A stretch of 64,000 nt of DNA. Source: Owenia fusiformis (taxonomy: Eukaryota > Annelida > Polychaeta > Sabellida > Oweniidae). Where the stretch lies: positions 53,337,885 through 53,401,884 of the forward strand of contig CAIIXF020000001.1 in assembly GCA_903813345.2 (NCBI GenBank), in the 5' to 3' direction. The position numbers were made by a program, and so were the translations under genes. The notes beneath the pieces were generated by a model. The model was not told the origin of the DNA. It did not search any database and saw nothing but the letters and a program-made list of their open reading frames with translations. Of the stretch, positions 43,450 to 53,701 are shown piece after piece (positions within the stretch are counted from its first letter, which is position 1; the number at the start of each line of letters is the position of its first letter).

Positions 43450-46400
43450 TTCACTAGGTATTCACAAGTTTACCGTTAGAGGTGTAAAATGTTGTTAGTA
43501 ACACTTATCAGCTTCACAAGTTCAACACGTAATTGTGTTAAACACGTCTGTTTCCTTGTCTTTCGCAACGGCTTTATTTCAAGGGCATTTATTAGATTTG
43601 CCGCTTCAACTGCCTCAGTGTTTGGCATTTGCTGATTAGAATTTTCAACCAATGTTCTTCTAGCGACGAAATCTTACTAAGCTAATCGAAATATTCCAAT
43701 TGGTCTGTTTATAAACCCAGATTTATTTAATTTTGATGATGTTGTTTTAGATTTAGATCAATAAACAAACACTATTTTGACAAATTTGTAAATCTTTCCC
43801 CGTTTTGATATTCTGTGGCAACTGTATGACTGTGGACGAGTTTCCTGTTAGTTAAGAATCTACAAAGAACATCGGATCTTATAAGGAAATTGCCCCTGTC
43901 CGATGTAATTCTGATCAGCCAATAAGAATGGACACTTCTAGAAACAAACCAATAAGTTGGCTAATATCATGAATATTATAACAAACAAACTCAATTATGT
44001 TATTTGAGGCAAAATAGCGCAGCATTGTTTATGAATCAGTCTTTTAATACTAAATTCAAAATTGTGATCTAAAAAGGATCGTAATTTATTTAATGACTTT
44101 AATACTCACTAGACTAAATGATGTGTTTGGATATTCAATAAGGCCTAAGGAACGGCATAAATACCCACCCATCGTCAAAAGGACTTGTAAAATATCAGAG
44201 ACAAATGAAGTCTAGAAGTTATTTTATATCTCATATATAGCCGCTAAGCCTACATGTATGTTTTGAGATAGACAGTCTCTGAAACTGCCCCGGGGAAACT
44301 GCATATTATGCCCGGGAATACACGAAAGAGTCATTCCGAAATAGTACACTTGAATTAATCATGGACCTTTATCAGTTTATCAAATGTTTTCAGCTGTTTT
44401 TTAACATATATATGTTTATTTATCTAGAAGATTTCACATTACATACATTTCAACTGGTGAAATCGTTTGTTGATGAGGAATGGCTCGTTTAATGAGTTCG
44501 ATACAACGGACAAGTTTATTTTGTCCAGAGAAAAAATAAGGTCATCATTTATAGTCCGTTAAATCTTTAAATACTCTATTTTAGTCCGTATTAAGAAACA
44601 TTTATTTTTCAAGACAAACTTTTGAATTGCTAAATGAATAGGCACACAGGGTAAAACATGTTAAATCTTTTAGGATTTCTTTTGAATCGATACGCTTCTA
44701 GGATATGAGATCTATCAAAAACGGTGCCACTCCAACAACGTGCACAAGTTGTCCAATGAACAAAACATAATATTGAACACAAAATGAGGAAAGGGAAACA
44801 CGAAGCAATGCATTTTAAAAAAACTAGAACTTGCCATTTAGCAGTGAACGGTTTTACTATCAGATAGCAAACTTCAGTCAGGTAACAAATCAGGTATACA
44901 AAAAGATCCCCCTAACTTGAATAATTTTAGTATAATTAAATGATCAATTGTCCTTTTTGAGTTCGATAATTAATGCAAGAAGGAACATTTCATTTTTCAT
45001 AAGTTCTGTGTAGAGTATCGACCCGACTGTTTTCAAGTAAAGAAGTAAACAGTCTAACACAATCTTTGTCGCTAAGAATTATCTCAATTTCATGTAATTT
45101 CTTATAATTTCTAAAGGAGTTATGCTTTCTTATTATTACACTGGTCAATAGCACATGTTAACATCATATCAAAATGTGATTAAAATGTCAGGCTAGTTGA
45201 AACTTGAAACCATGTCCTCAACTTCTCTGATCACCCCCCCCCCCTATCTATGAGCATTAAGACAAAGTGATTCTGTCGGAATTTCTTTAAGGAAAGGTTC
45301 AAAAGATTAGCTGTATGATGTCACGTATATCAAGGAATTAGCCTAACTACAGTAACTAAGGAACATTTTGATTCTCTATTATATTTTATCAAATCAATGA
45401 ACCATTAGACATATAAAAAACATAAAAAGATAAAGGTTGTGAATTGAATTTTTTGTATTGAACAAGTGTTGATTGCCAAAAAAAGGACATATAACCTTTT
45501 AATGCTTGATACAGACGGAACCGCATGATAGAGAAGGGCCAAACTTCATTTGGTACTTGTGGAGGGGCAATTTTTATTTGGTGCTTGTACTTTTAAAATG
45601 TGTATCCATTGAGTGGATCCAATTAGTTCCATTTGATGCCTGATACAGTGTTAACGTTTTATTGAAGGGGCAGTTTCTTTTTTTAAACATTGCAAACATC
45701 TTTACACACCTCTATTTTTGACTGAGAGTATTGTTGGATCACACATTCCTCGTTTTTTTATTAGAACAATATCACTTTAGAACAAAAAATGATGACGTGT
45801 CAATTGAATTATATACCGACAGATCGTGAATTAGTAACCCATCTCAATTTTGCAAAATTAATTTCCTCATTAGAAAATGAAGATCTTCATTAATTTTGGC
45901 AAAAGTTGATTGTAGTAGACTGAATTTTGGTAATTAAACTGCTTCGTACAGCTCTTCAAAATTGCTTCAAATGTAAATGGTCAGTCAAGTAAAACTTGAA
46001 TATCGCACCCAGTCTCTTCTGCACTAAGGTTCCAATACACCGTTGGAAAGCTGGGAGTATCAGCTTTAAGAATCTAGCCTCCATTTGAATCTTCGCTGAA
46101 TGCAAAATTAGATATTAACCCTTTCATCACCAAGGGTTGAAATTAAGAAATCAATCATGCTTTTTCAATCAAAATATATTTTGACAATCGGTTTCTATTT
46201 TCAATCTAAATGTCCATACCAAAAAAGATTGTGGTCTCGGCAATGCAGCAGTATAAAATTATATGATGATTACACTTTGTGATTAGGATTACATTTTCTC
46301 TTACCACCCAAATAACCATGAAAACAATGCAAAGTTTCTCTTTTACACCATAATTTTCATTGATTTTTCATATAAAACAGAAGAAAGTACTTTAATTGAA

Positions 46401-46660
46401 TAAAGGATATATTTGTATCACTCTCCATGATCAGTTGTGTGATTTTGCTTCTCTCTTTAGTTTATATGAGGGTGGGAGGGTGGTTGTATGCGAAAATATA
46501 TGGTTTCAGAATGCGTATATGGACTGTTATGTCTGAGAAGATATTCATTGGAATCACTCAATATTAGGCATTATGCATGCTTGAGATGGAATTCTACGTT
46601 AGAGTGAAATAAAAAGAAACTGTAAGCATGAGTAAGTAGGTGTGACAATAGAAGTCAAAG

Positions 46661-46983
46661 GTCAAATATTTGGCTTGATGGATTCTACTTAACCTTGATA
46701 GTGCATCACCAATGCCACTTGTTTAGATTGCGGGCAGTGCTCCTAATTAGCAATTAATTATATATAAGTGAACATTTAAGGGTAAATTAAAAGGTCAAAG
46801 GGATATGATGATACCCAATGTTGTACATTCTTAAATACCCTAATTACATATTATTTTCAAATATAAAATCTTATTTCTACGGAAAACAAAAATTCTTACG
46901 CATTAATGACCCCTATCTCACCCTATCTGGATTAAAACTCTTAAATATAGGTTAAGTAGAATCCATCAAGCCAAATATTTGAC
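46661..46983. mobile_element. 323-bp element with 35-bp perfect terminal inverted repeats
   Basis: GTCAAATATTTGGCTTGATG at the left, continuing to AGGTTAA-complement, is exactly mirrored at the right by CATCAAGCCAAATATTTGAC, preceded by AGGTTAAGTAGAATC. The interior is non-coding. Perfect ends imply a fairly recent insertion, but no clear target duplication was found. Confidence 0.85.
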
Positions 46984-46990
46984 TTTGAGT

Positions 46991-47124
46991 GCCACATTTT
47001 CGGGAAATAGTGTAAAAAAATTTCCCCCGGGAATATCCTGTCCACTGACATGTTCCCTCGGCCTGCAGCCTTTCAGGATATTCCATCGGGAAAAATATTT
47101 TGCACTGTTTCCCGAAAATGTGGC
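46991..47124. repeat. 134-bp palindromic element abutting the previous one
   Basis: GCCACATTTTCGGGAAA at the left faces TTTCCCGAAAATGTGGC at the right, with AGTGTAAAAAAATTTCCC / GGGAAAAATATTTTGCACT and GGAATATCCTG / CAGGATATTCC pairing inside. It starts only 7 bases from the end of the 46661-46983 element. Confidence 0.8.
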
Positions 47125-47549
47125 AGTCACTATCCTATTGAGAATGGTGAGCTTGACCGATTTAGTAGAATGGAATATTTGTATAATATTTCTTGGGGAG
47201 GAACAAGAACTGGCAAGGCTGTGATTTTAATAAGATACATCATCAGTTTCAATAATAAACATGACAATCATAATGCCTACTTATTATCACCTTTTGCGGT
47301 AGACTAATTCATTAAATTGACGAGGAGTAAACAATACTATATCGTACCATTCTAATAAAGCATATTGAGTCTATACAATTATTTTATCCTCCATTCGTAA
47401 GTCTTATTTTTTCTACGAGCCCTGACTTAGACTTTCAATGCCCTTTTATTTTTTAATACCGGACAAAAAATCATCCTTGGAGATATGTGGCACAAGCTGT
47501 TGAGACAGAGAGTCTCCTAGTAAGTACAACTATATATTGAAATATTGAA

Positions 47550-47840
47550 CCATTTCCATGCATGGATGAGTTCATTTCTCGCTTATTTATGAACCAATTT
47601 TCTTTATTTTTTCGGCAAAAAAAACATGAGGATAAATATATGCATTGGTGCGAATTATCGTTTATTAAAAGATAAGTGTGACCTCTAAAAGTAAGTTTTA
47701 AATAAATTCATGATTTTTTCAATAAAAAGTCCTTCAAAATCATTTTTTGAAATTAAAAAGAAAAATTTCACACATCACACTTTGATGATATTGGGTAAGA
47801 CTACAATATAAGCCAAAGTGGTTTCAACTTTAAGTCTACA
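47550..47840 (-). repeat. Dispersed repeat, copy B
   Basis: Reverse-complement relative of 23755-24130: ATGCATGGATGAGTTCATTT, TTTTTCGGCAAA, AAAAGTAAGTTTTAAATAAA, CACATCACACTTTGATGA and AGACTACAATATAAGCCAAA all have counterparts there in the opposite order and strand. Confidence 0.7.
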
Positions 47841-48639
47841 ATGACAAATGTACATCATGGGCTATTTATTATGATGAATATTGCAAGGTGATAATTACCA
47901 GGATATTAAAGTATCAATTGTATGTAGCTGTTTATTTATGTTATGTCCAGTATTTATCTTTGTCAACAACTGTTACTTGTGCAGGCCCGTAAGACACTTT
48001 TCTCCAAGGGGTACGGTTTTTAATGAAGAGAACATAAAATTGTCGTTTTTCCCGCGTACATCTAATCACTTAATTCAGAGGGTGGGGGGGGGGGGGTCAG
48101 TTACCCTCTGTATTAAAGGCAGAATCAGATCTATAGGGGGTGACAAAATTACAAGCAATGTGCATAATTGACCTACCAATCTATTGCTTACAATATCAAA
48201 TACAATATCTCCCAAAAGATTAACAATATGTTATAAATTGGTGAAGTTATTAATGATTCAAAGTGCAAAAATGGGTGAAAAATGTTTAAATTCTCCCAAA
48301 TAATAAGAATGGTAACCATTCTTTTAGAAAAATAATACATTATTGTAAAAATCTTTCGTTTTCCTTGAATAAAGTATGCACTTTTGTGATTTTTAGAAAA
48401 TAGACATGTCAAGGAATGACATGAGCCAAAAATATTTAAAATTGAAACAATTTTTCGTTTAGCCTGCTCGCTATCTCTGATTCTCTCTTTAAGGCCACTC
48501 GGCCTATTTTGTAGTATTTTATTGTTTTCATATTGTTTTTATACTAAATATTGTATGAGCAATTTGGAGAAACATTAGAATAGGCCTAGGAGGAGGGTGT
48601 GCTAGAAGGCAATAGAATCAATCTAAAGAAATTCTGATT

Positions 48640-50330
48640 TTTTTAATCATTTTCTTCTCAGAGAAGCGAGTGGGCATCACAGGAAAATTTTACCAATTCA
48701 AGATGCTGTCTGGTTAATTCTTAGCACTTTTAACATGTTTAATGTGTTTGAGTAAATGCATGCTTTAGTTTTTGGGATGCGGTGTCAGAATTATTTATGA
48801 TTTCATTATGTCACTTGCTGATTTCTGGGCACTGTTAAAGTGTTTTAAATTAACAAATGCAACTTACAAACATTCCCAATTGTTTTGTGGGGGGTGAGGA
48901 GTGCCCCCCCTAGAAACTTTTACACTTTTGAGATGCTATTTAGTGCTTTCTGGGCACTTTCGAAGTGTATGAGTCAATAAAAAATGTTAGATGTTTTTGG
49001 GAGGTGTCAAAGAGGATAAAATGGTGAGGTGAGGTTACTTGTGCAGGCCAGAGGGGGTGCAAGGGGTTTTCCCTCCCCCCAGAAACATTGACCATTTCAA
49101 AGTGCTATTTGATGATGTCTGGGCACTTTAAAGGTGTTTTTAATTAGATAATACATGAAATTCATATTTTTTGTGGGAGATGTGATGGATGACCAACTCT
49201 CCTAGAAAATTTTACAATTTTAAGATGATATTTGGTGCTCTCTGGGCACTTTTAAAGTGTATGAGTCAATAATAAAAAAAATGAACAACAATCACAATTT
49301 TTCAAATTTTGGGGTGCCAAAGGGAAGGGGGTGCCAAAGGGGGAGGTAGGGTTGGGGCCAAAGGGGGGAGCAAGTGCTTGTCCCCATATCTGTCCCACAG
49401 AAACATTGACCATATAAAAGTGTTATTTGATGAAGTCTGGGCACCTTGAATGTGTCTGAGACAATACATGAAATAAATTCAGAATTTTTGTCAATAACGC
49501 AAATGCGAGTAGGTAGTTACCAGTTTCACCACCAGGTGGCTCGTTCGGGTCAGATAGCATGGTGGGTATAGTAGAAAGTTTCCTTTAACTTAAATTACAT
49601 CTGTTTTAGTGGTTCAATTTTCATATAACCCTTATGTATCTAATAGTTATGCAAATCAAAATATATCCAGTAAATGAAAATGTTACCTGACCAATACAAG
49701 TAAAGATATTTCACTTTTTGTGATTTTGTAACATGGGCTCTATGGAGAATCAACCCGAACTAGAAGTCACACTTTCAAAAATAATTAAATTTTCATACCT
49801 GATAAACAATTTTCGAAACCATATTTCTAGATGTACTTTTACATGTAAATTTCAAATATGATATCGCTTTGACTAAATTTTGAATATTTAATGACGTAAA
49901 TCAAGATTATTTCTACTCGCATCTAGTCGATTGTTTTGTGGGGGATGTGAGGGGTGGCCTAGTTCCTTAGAAAATTTACAATTTTAAGATTCTATTTGGT
50001 GCTTTCTGGGCACTTTTAAAGTGTATGAGTCAATTAAAAGATTAAATCATATTTTTTCTATTTTTTGGGGGGGGGGGGGCGAGGGGGTTGAGGATGCCAG
50101 AGGGGGAGCAAGTGTGAGTCCCCAAGAAACATTGACTATATCAAGGAGCTATTTGATGATGTCTGGGCACTTTTAAAGTGTCTGAGACAATACATGAAAT
50201 AAATTCAGAACTTTTCAATTGTTTTGTGGGGGTGTGAGGGGTGGCCCATTCCCCCAAGAAACAATTTTAAGATGCCATTTGGTGCTTTCTGGGCAATTTA
50301 AAAGTGTATGAGTCAATGGTATAATACTTT
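48640..50330 (+). repeat. Degenerate tandem array of two alternating units
   Basis: The block TCTGGGCACTTTTAAAGTGT recurs with variation at about 48824, 48947, 49119, 49243, 49433, 50008, 50163 and 50290. Copies followed by ATGAGTCAATA alternate with copies followed by CTGAGACAATACATGAAATA. Other shared blocks are AGAAACATTGACCAT and TTGTTTTGTGGGGG. Spacing is 120-190 bases except for one gap of 575, explained by an insertion. The array includes long G and C runs. No coding frame. Confidence 0.8.
49496..49926. mobile_element. 431-bp insertion inside the array
   Basis: Interrupts an array unit: the repeat reads ...GAATTTTTGTCAAT up to 49495 and resumes ...CGATTGTTTTGTGGGGG from 49928. The inserted piece begins with AAATGCGAGTAG and ends with CTACTCGCATCT, a 12-base inverted pair with one mismatch. 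TCAAT/TCGAT at the junctions may be a diverged 5-base target duplication. No coding capacity. Confidence 0.6.
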
Positions 50331-50469
50331 TTTCAAAAAAAAATCCCAATTTTTTTTTTGGGGGGGGGGGGGTCAGGGGGGTGCGGTCGGACCCGTCGCA
50401 TCCCCCCCCCCCCATCTGACGGCCATGTTGTGATTATAAAGTAGGTTTTCCATAGGATGAAAAAGAGAT

Positions 50470-50940
50470 AGCATTTTGTGTCAAAGCCAGGTAATAAGAT
50501 TTTTTGCATTCTGTGATAAAAAAGAGAAGGACACTGTTCAACACAGAATCTTGGAATCTATTCATTTTAATGAGGAGCGTCAATCATTTTATTTTAGTTT
50601 AAGCCAGAAATGTAATGAAGTGTTATTTTCATACTTTATCTCTGTAAGTATAGAAAAGAAACTTGGTTTTATTTTAGGTGATGATGTATTTTTATTATGG
50701 GGCATGATCATTTTAGAGTTGTTGATAAGATTGTTAAACCATTTTCAAGTAAAGTATACAAGCCTAGAGATACAAGGGTGTCTTGATATCACACCGATAT
50801 CTTATTCTTAATGTATGATATTTTGATTTTAATAACTGTGACATGTTTTAGAGGCACCTAGAATTCATATAATTTTATAGTGCCATCGTTTCAAAGATGT
50901 AGTTTCTGAATAATAAATAAATGAAATAAATAAATAAGGA
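50470..50940 (+). mobile_element. LINE 3' fragment
   Basis: A frame from 50476 to 50811 reads FCDKKEKDTVQHRILESIHF...QSFYFSLSQKCN, in the style of the region after the reverse transcriptase in non-LTR elements. It is followed by a 3' untranslated stretch ending in the simple tail AAATAAATGAAATAAATAAA at about 50915-50936. The upstream catalytic part is missing. Confidence 0.6.
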
Positions 50941-51379
50941 GTGGGTTTTATTACTGCATTTGTATTTAACCATTCGGTGATTTTTGAAAACTAAAAACCT
51001 GTATGCCCAGAGGTATCTATAGAAAAATCAATACCATGTTGTATTATATAAGCATTACAATATGCACATCCTCCGATCACAGGGCTTCAAAATCCAGAAT
51101 ATATTCTTTCTTTTTACCCCCTGCGATAAGCAGTGAGCATTTCCCCGATTAAGAACTCGCAATCTGATTGGCTGTCGCAACACTGCGACAGAAATCATGT
51201 ATAAGTCATTGCGCATAATTAGATCATGTGATATATTTATAATCTGGCGCTTCCAAATTGGTTATAGCAGGGGGAAGAAGGAGGTACGGATTCTGGATAC
51301 CTGCTTAGGAGGATGCAATATGCATAGAGATGAAAGGCACTGGATGGTTGGATCGGTCTATGGTTTTAATAGCAGGCAG

Positions 51380-51555
51380 GCTCTTGTTTTCAACAGGAAG
51401 CCCGGTAGCCAGATTTTGCCGTTTTGGGTCAGTTTTCAAAAAATCCCAGGTGGTTCATTTGACATCTGGTCCTGCGAAACCACTGAAAAAAGTGCTCAAA
51501 ATGATAAAAAAAAATATACTGCATGATTTTGAAACAATTCCCCCCCCCCCCTAGC
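51380..51555 (+). repeat. Dispersed repeat copy 3 (AAAGTGCTCA / GCATGATT family) ending in poly-C
   Basis: It contains AAAAAAGTGCTCAAAATGAT then CTGCATGATTTTGAAACAAT and a run of C (51541-51552). Block order matches the copies near 4084 and 20039. Confidence 0.55.
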
Positions 51556-52199
51556 CTGACGGGCAGCCTCCCCCTTAGAATGGGCCCAGAAAAAATTGTT
51601 GCCCCAAAGAAATTTAGGGCCCTTATTAACTGGCCTCTTTGGGCATTACTGGACCTTGTTGGGCCTTATTTTTAACTCCAGGCCATATTATCAAGTAAAT
51701 GGGCCTTAGATTTTCAAAATTAAGAACGTTTTAGGGGCCCAAAAATTGATTTTAGACTTAAAATAAATTTGCCCCACCCCTTGTTAGTTTTCAGATCCGC
51801 TCCCACTGAATGCAGGGCTCAGACATGCAATCTACTTGAAACGTTTCAAGTCCTTTAGATATGAAGTAGCTTTGATTTCATATCTTTATAACTAGCCTGA
51901 ACTCCCTGTGAAGTCAGTCAGTACCAACCATTTTATTTTGCACGTTATCCAGTCTTCACACTTTTATCGGATTTCATTTTTAATGCATACTAAAACTATT
52001 TAATACAAAGAAAGATGTGTTCTAAAACTTACATTTTATAATCAAACAATATCAGTCTTATATTTACCAATGCAGTGTGAGAATATACGATCGAATAATA
52101 CAAACAAAGATAATGGCAACTCCGCGGAGTAGCAAATCCCATGGCCCAACGAACAAAATATCAATTAGCGAATTCCAATCAATTATACTCATTACTTTG

Positions 52200-52505
52200 G
52201 TTAAATTGAAAAAATTAGATTTTAGAATTGCAAATTCCTGCAAAGCAACCATTTTGAATTTTCTGAGATACAAATCTGAAAAATAATACCATAATTGTGA
52301 TCTACTCCAAAATTCCTTCAATTTGAGTATAATATAGCCATACTTTGAAGGGATCGAAAAATTAGTGCGAAATCGTACATTAGACGGTCATTTTGAATTT
52401 TACGAGGCTCGAATCAGAAAAAAGATACAATATTTGCAATCTACTCTTAATTGCCTTTCATTTGAGTATAATAAAGCTATACTTTAGAAAGATCTAAAAT
52501 TTAGC
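52200..52505 (+). repeat. Two-copy tandem duplication, unit about 150 bases
   Basis: The blocks CATTTTGAATTTT, AATCTGAAAAATAATACC, TTTGAGTATAATATAGCCAT and TACTTTGAAGGGATC in the first copy reappear as CATTTTGAATTTTACG, AATCAGAAAAAAGATAC, TTTGAGTATAATAAAGCTAT and TACTTTAGAAAGATC in the second. Diverged and non-coding. Confidence 0.65.
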
Positions 52506-52619
52506 GAAAATTTCTGTTTTCCTGTCCCCCCCATACACGGCCCCTGGGGGTCAGGATGAAAAACACAGAATATACGTGAAATAAATAAATGTTGTGAATA
52601 TACTACCAAAATTTCAAAC

Positions 52620-52845
52620 TATAATATTAATTACTTTGGTTCAGAATGAAAAATTTATGATTTTTGCGAAAAGGTCGCGTCATTTTTAAAGCGGCGGCCA
52701 TCTTGAAAAAAAAATTTTGCGTAAAACTATACACCAATATACATCTTTCCACTAAATATGAAGAAAATCCATCTACTAGTATTTGAGTTATCTTCCTATC
52801 CCTACTGAACTTCGTTCGTTGGGATAATGAGCCAATGCAATAAGA
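52620..52845 (-). repeat. Dispersed repeat related to 62970-63610
   Basis: On the minus strand, CGAACGAAGTTCAGTAGGGA is followed by ATAACTCAAATACTAGTAGA, a TTCTTCATATTTAGTGGAAA block and AAGATGGCCGCCGC. The same order appears on the plus strand at 62974-63600. The intervening CGTCCGTCC stretch of the other copy is missing here. Confidence 0.65.
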
Positions 52846-53701
52846 ACAATCAATGAACACGTACAACTGTACAACAAAATACTCAATCAGGAAACGCCTT
52901 ATCCAGAAAATATATATCATATAATTTGGAAGTTAAAATCAAAAGTAAACGTAATAGATTAAAAAGTGTTAAAAAGAATAATTGGAATAGGTGGTGATCC
53001 TGATAAGTAAAGCTGATTATTCTTAATGACTCACCCAATAACATATCCAACTATATATGCTTGATCCTATCCTACAGTACTGTTAAGGCTAAGAGAGACA
53101 GAACGCGAGAAACCGGGCGCAAAACGACTGATGTGTCTGAGGGTGGGGGCACGTATATACTCCCTCAGAGACAAAGCAAGAGGCAGGGATTATCCCAAAA
53201 AGAGAAACATCAGTCTTGCCCATTTGTCAATGACACGTGGCTAGCATGTCAAAATATTATTTATGACTGACCTAATGACTGACGCTGGTGTCGAGAGAGC
53301 AGAACAAAATTAAACATATATGATTGGATGTACAATAAAAATATAAGTGTGCCAACTGACTTCATGGAAATACAATTCCCTCGGAAACAAAACACAAATA
53401 CTTTTTATAAGTTCAAAATGAGCCATTTGATTGATTCATAAATAACATCTACAAAGTATTCCAATAGTAATTTTCAATTTCAATGGTGAAACTTGCCCGG
53501 CTACGATTATACACGGGGAAACAACACGGAACGAAGGTTGTTCAGCTTAGCTTCCTGGCTTACCTCTGAAGCTTGTACCCTGTAATCTCTTTATATAGGT
53601 TAGCGAGGCGTTGCGCCTTACAGTTTTAATCTTTGGCGAACACTTGAAGACCAAAAATTTGCTTCGTTCGCGAATTTAGCGCAGCATAATCGACAACAAA
53701 A

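Larger units (their letters stand above)
43450..53701. other. Intergenic region upstream of the T-box gene
   Basis: About 10 kb between two divergent genes, with no supportable gene. The first 3 kb (43450-46650) is AT-rich and free of recognised repeats apart from a C-run near 45233; promoter and enhancers of the T-box gene would be expected here, but I cannot point to specific ones. The remainder is repeat-rich: two adjacent inverted-repeat elements (46661-47124), an interspersed repeat (47550-47840), a degenerate array (48640-50330), a LINE end (50470-50940), and further repeats to 52840. Confidence 0.7.
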
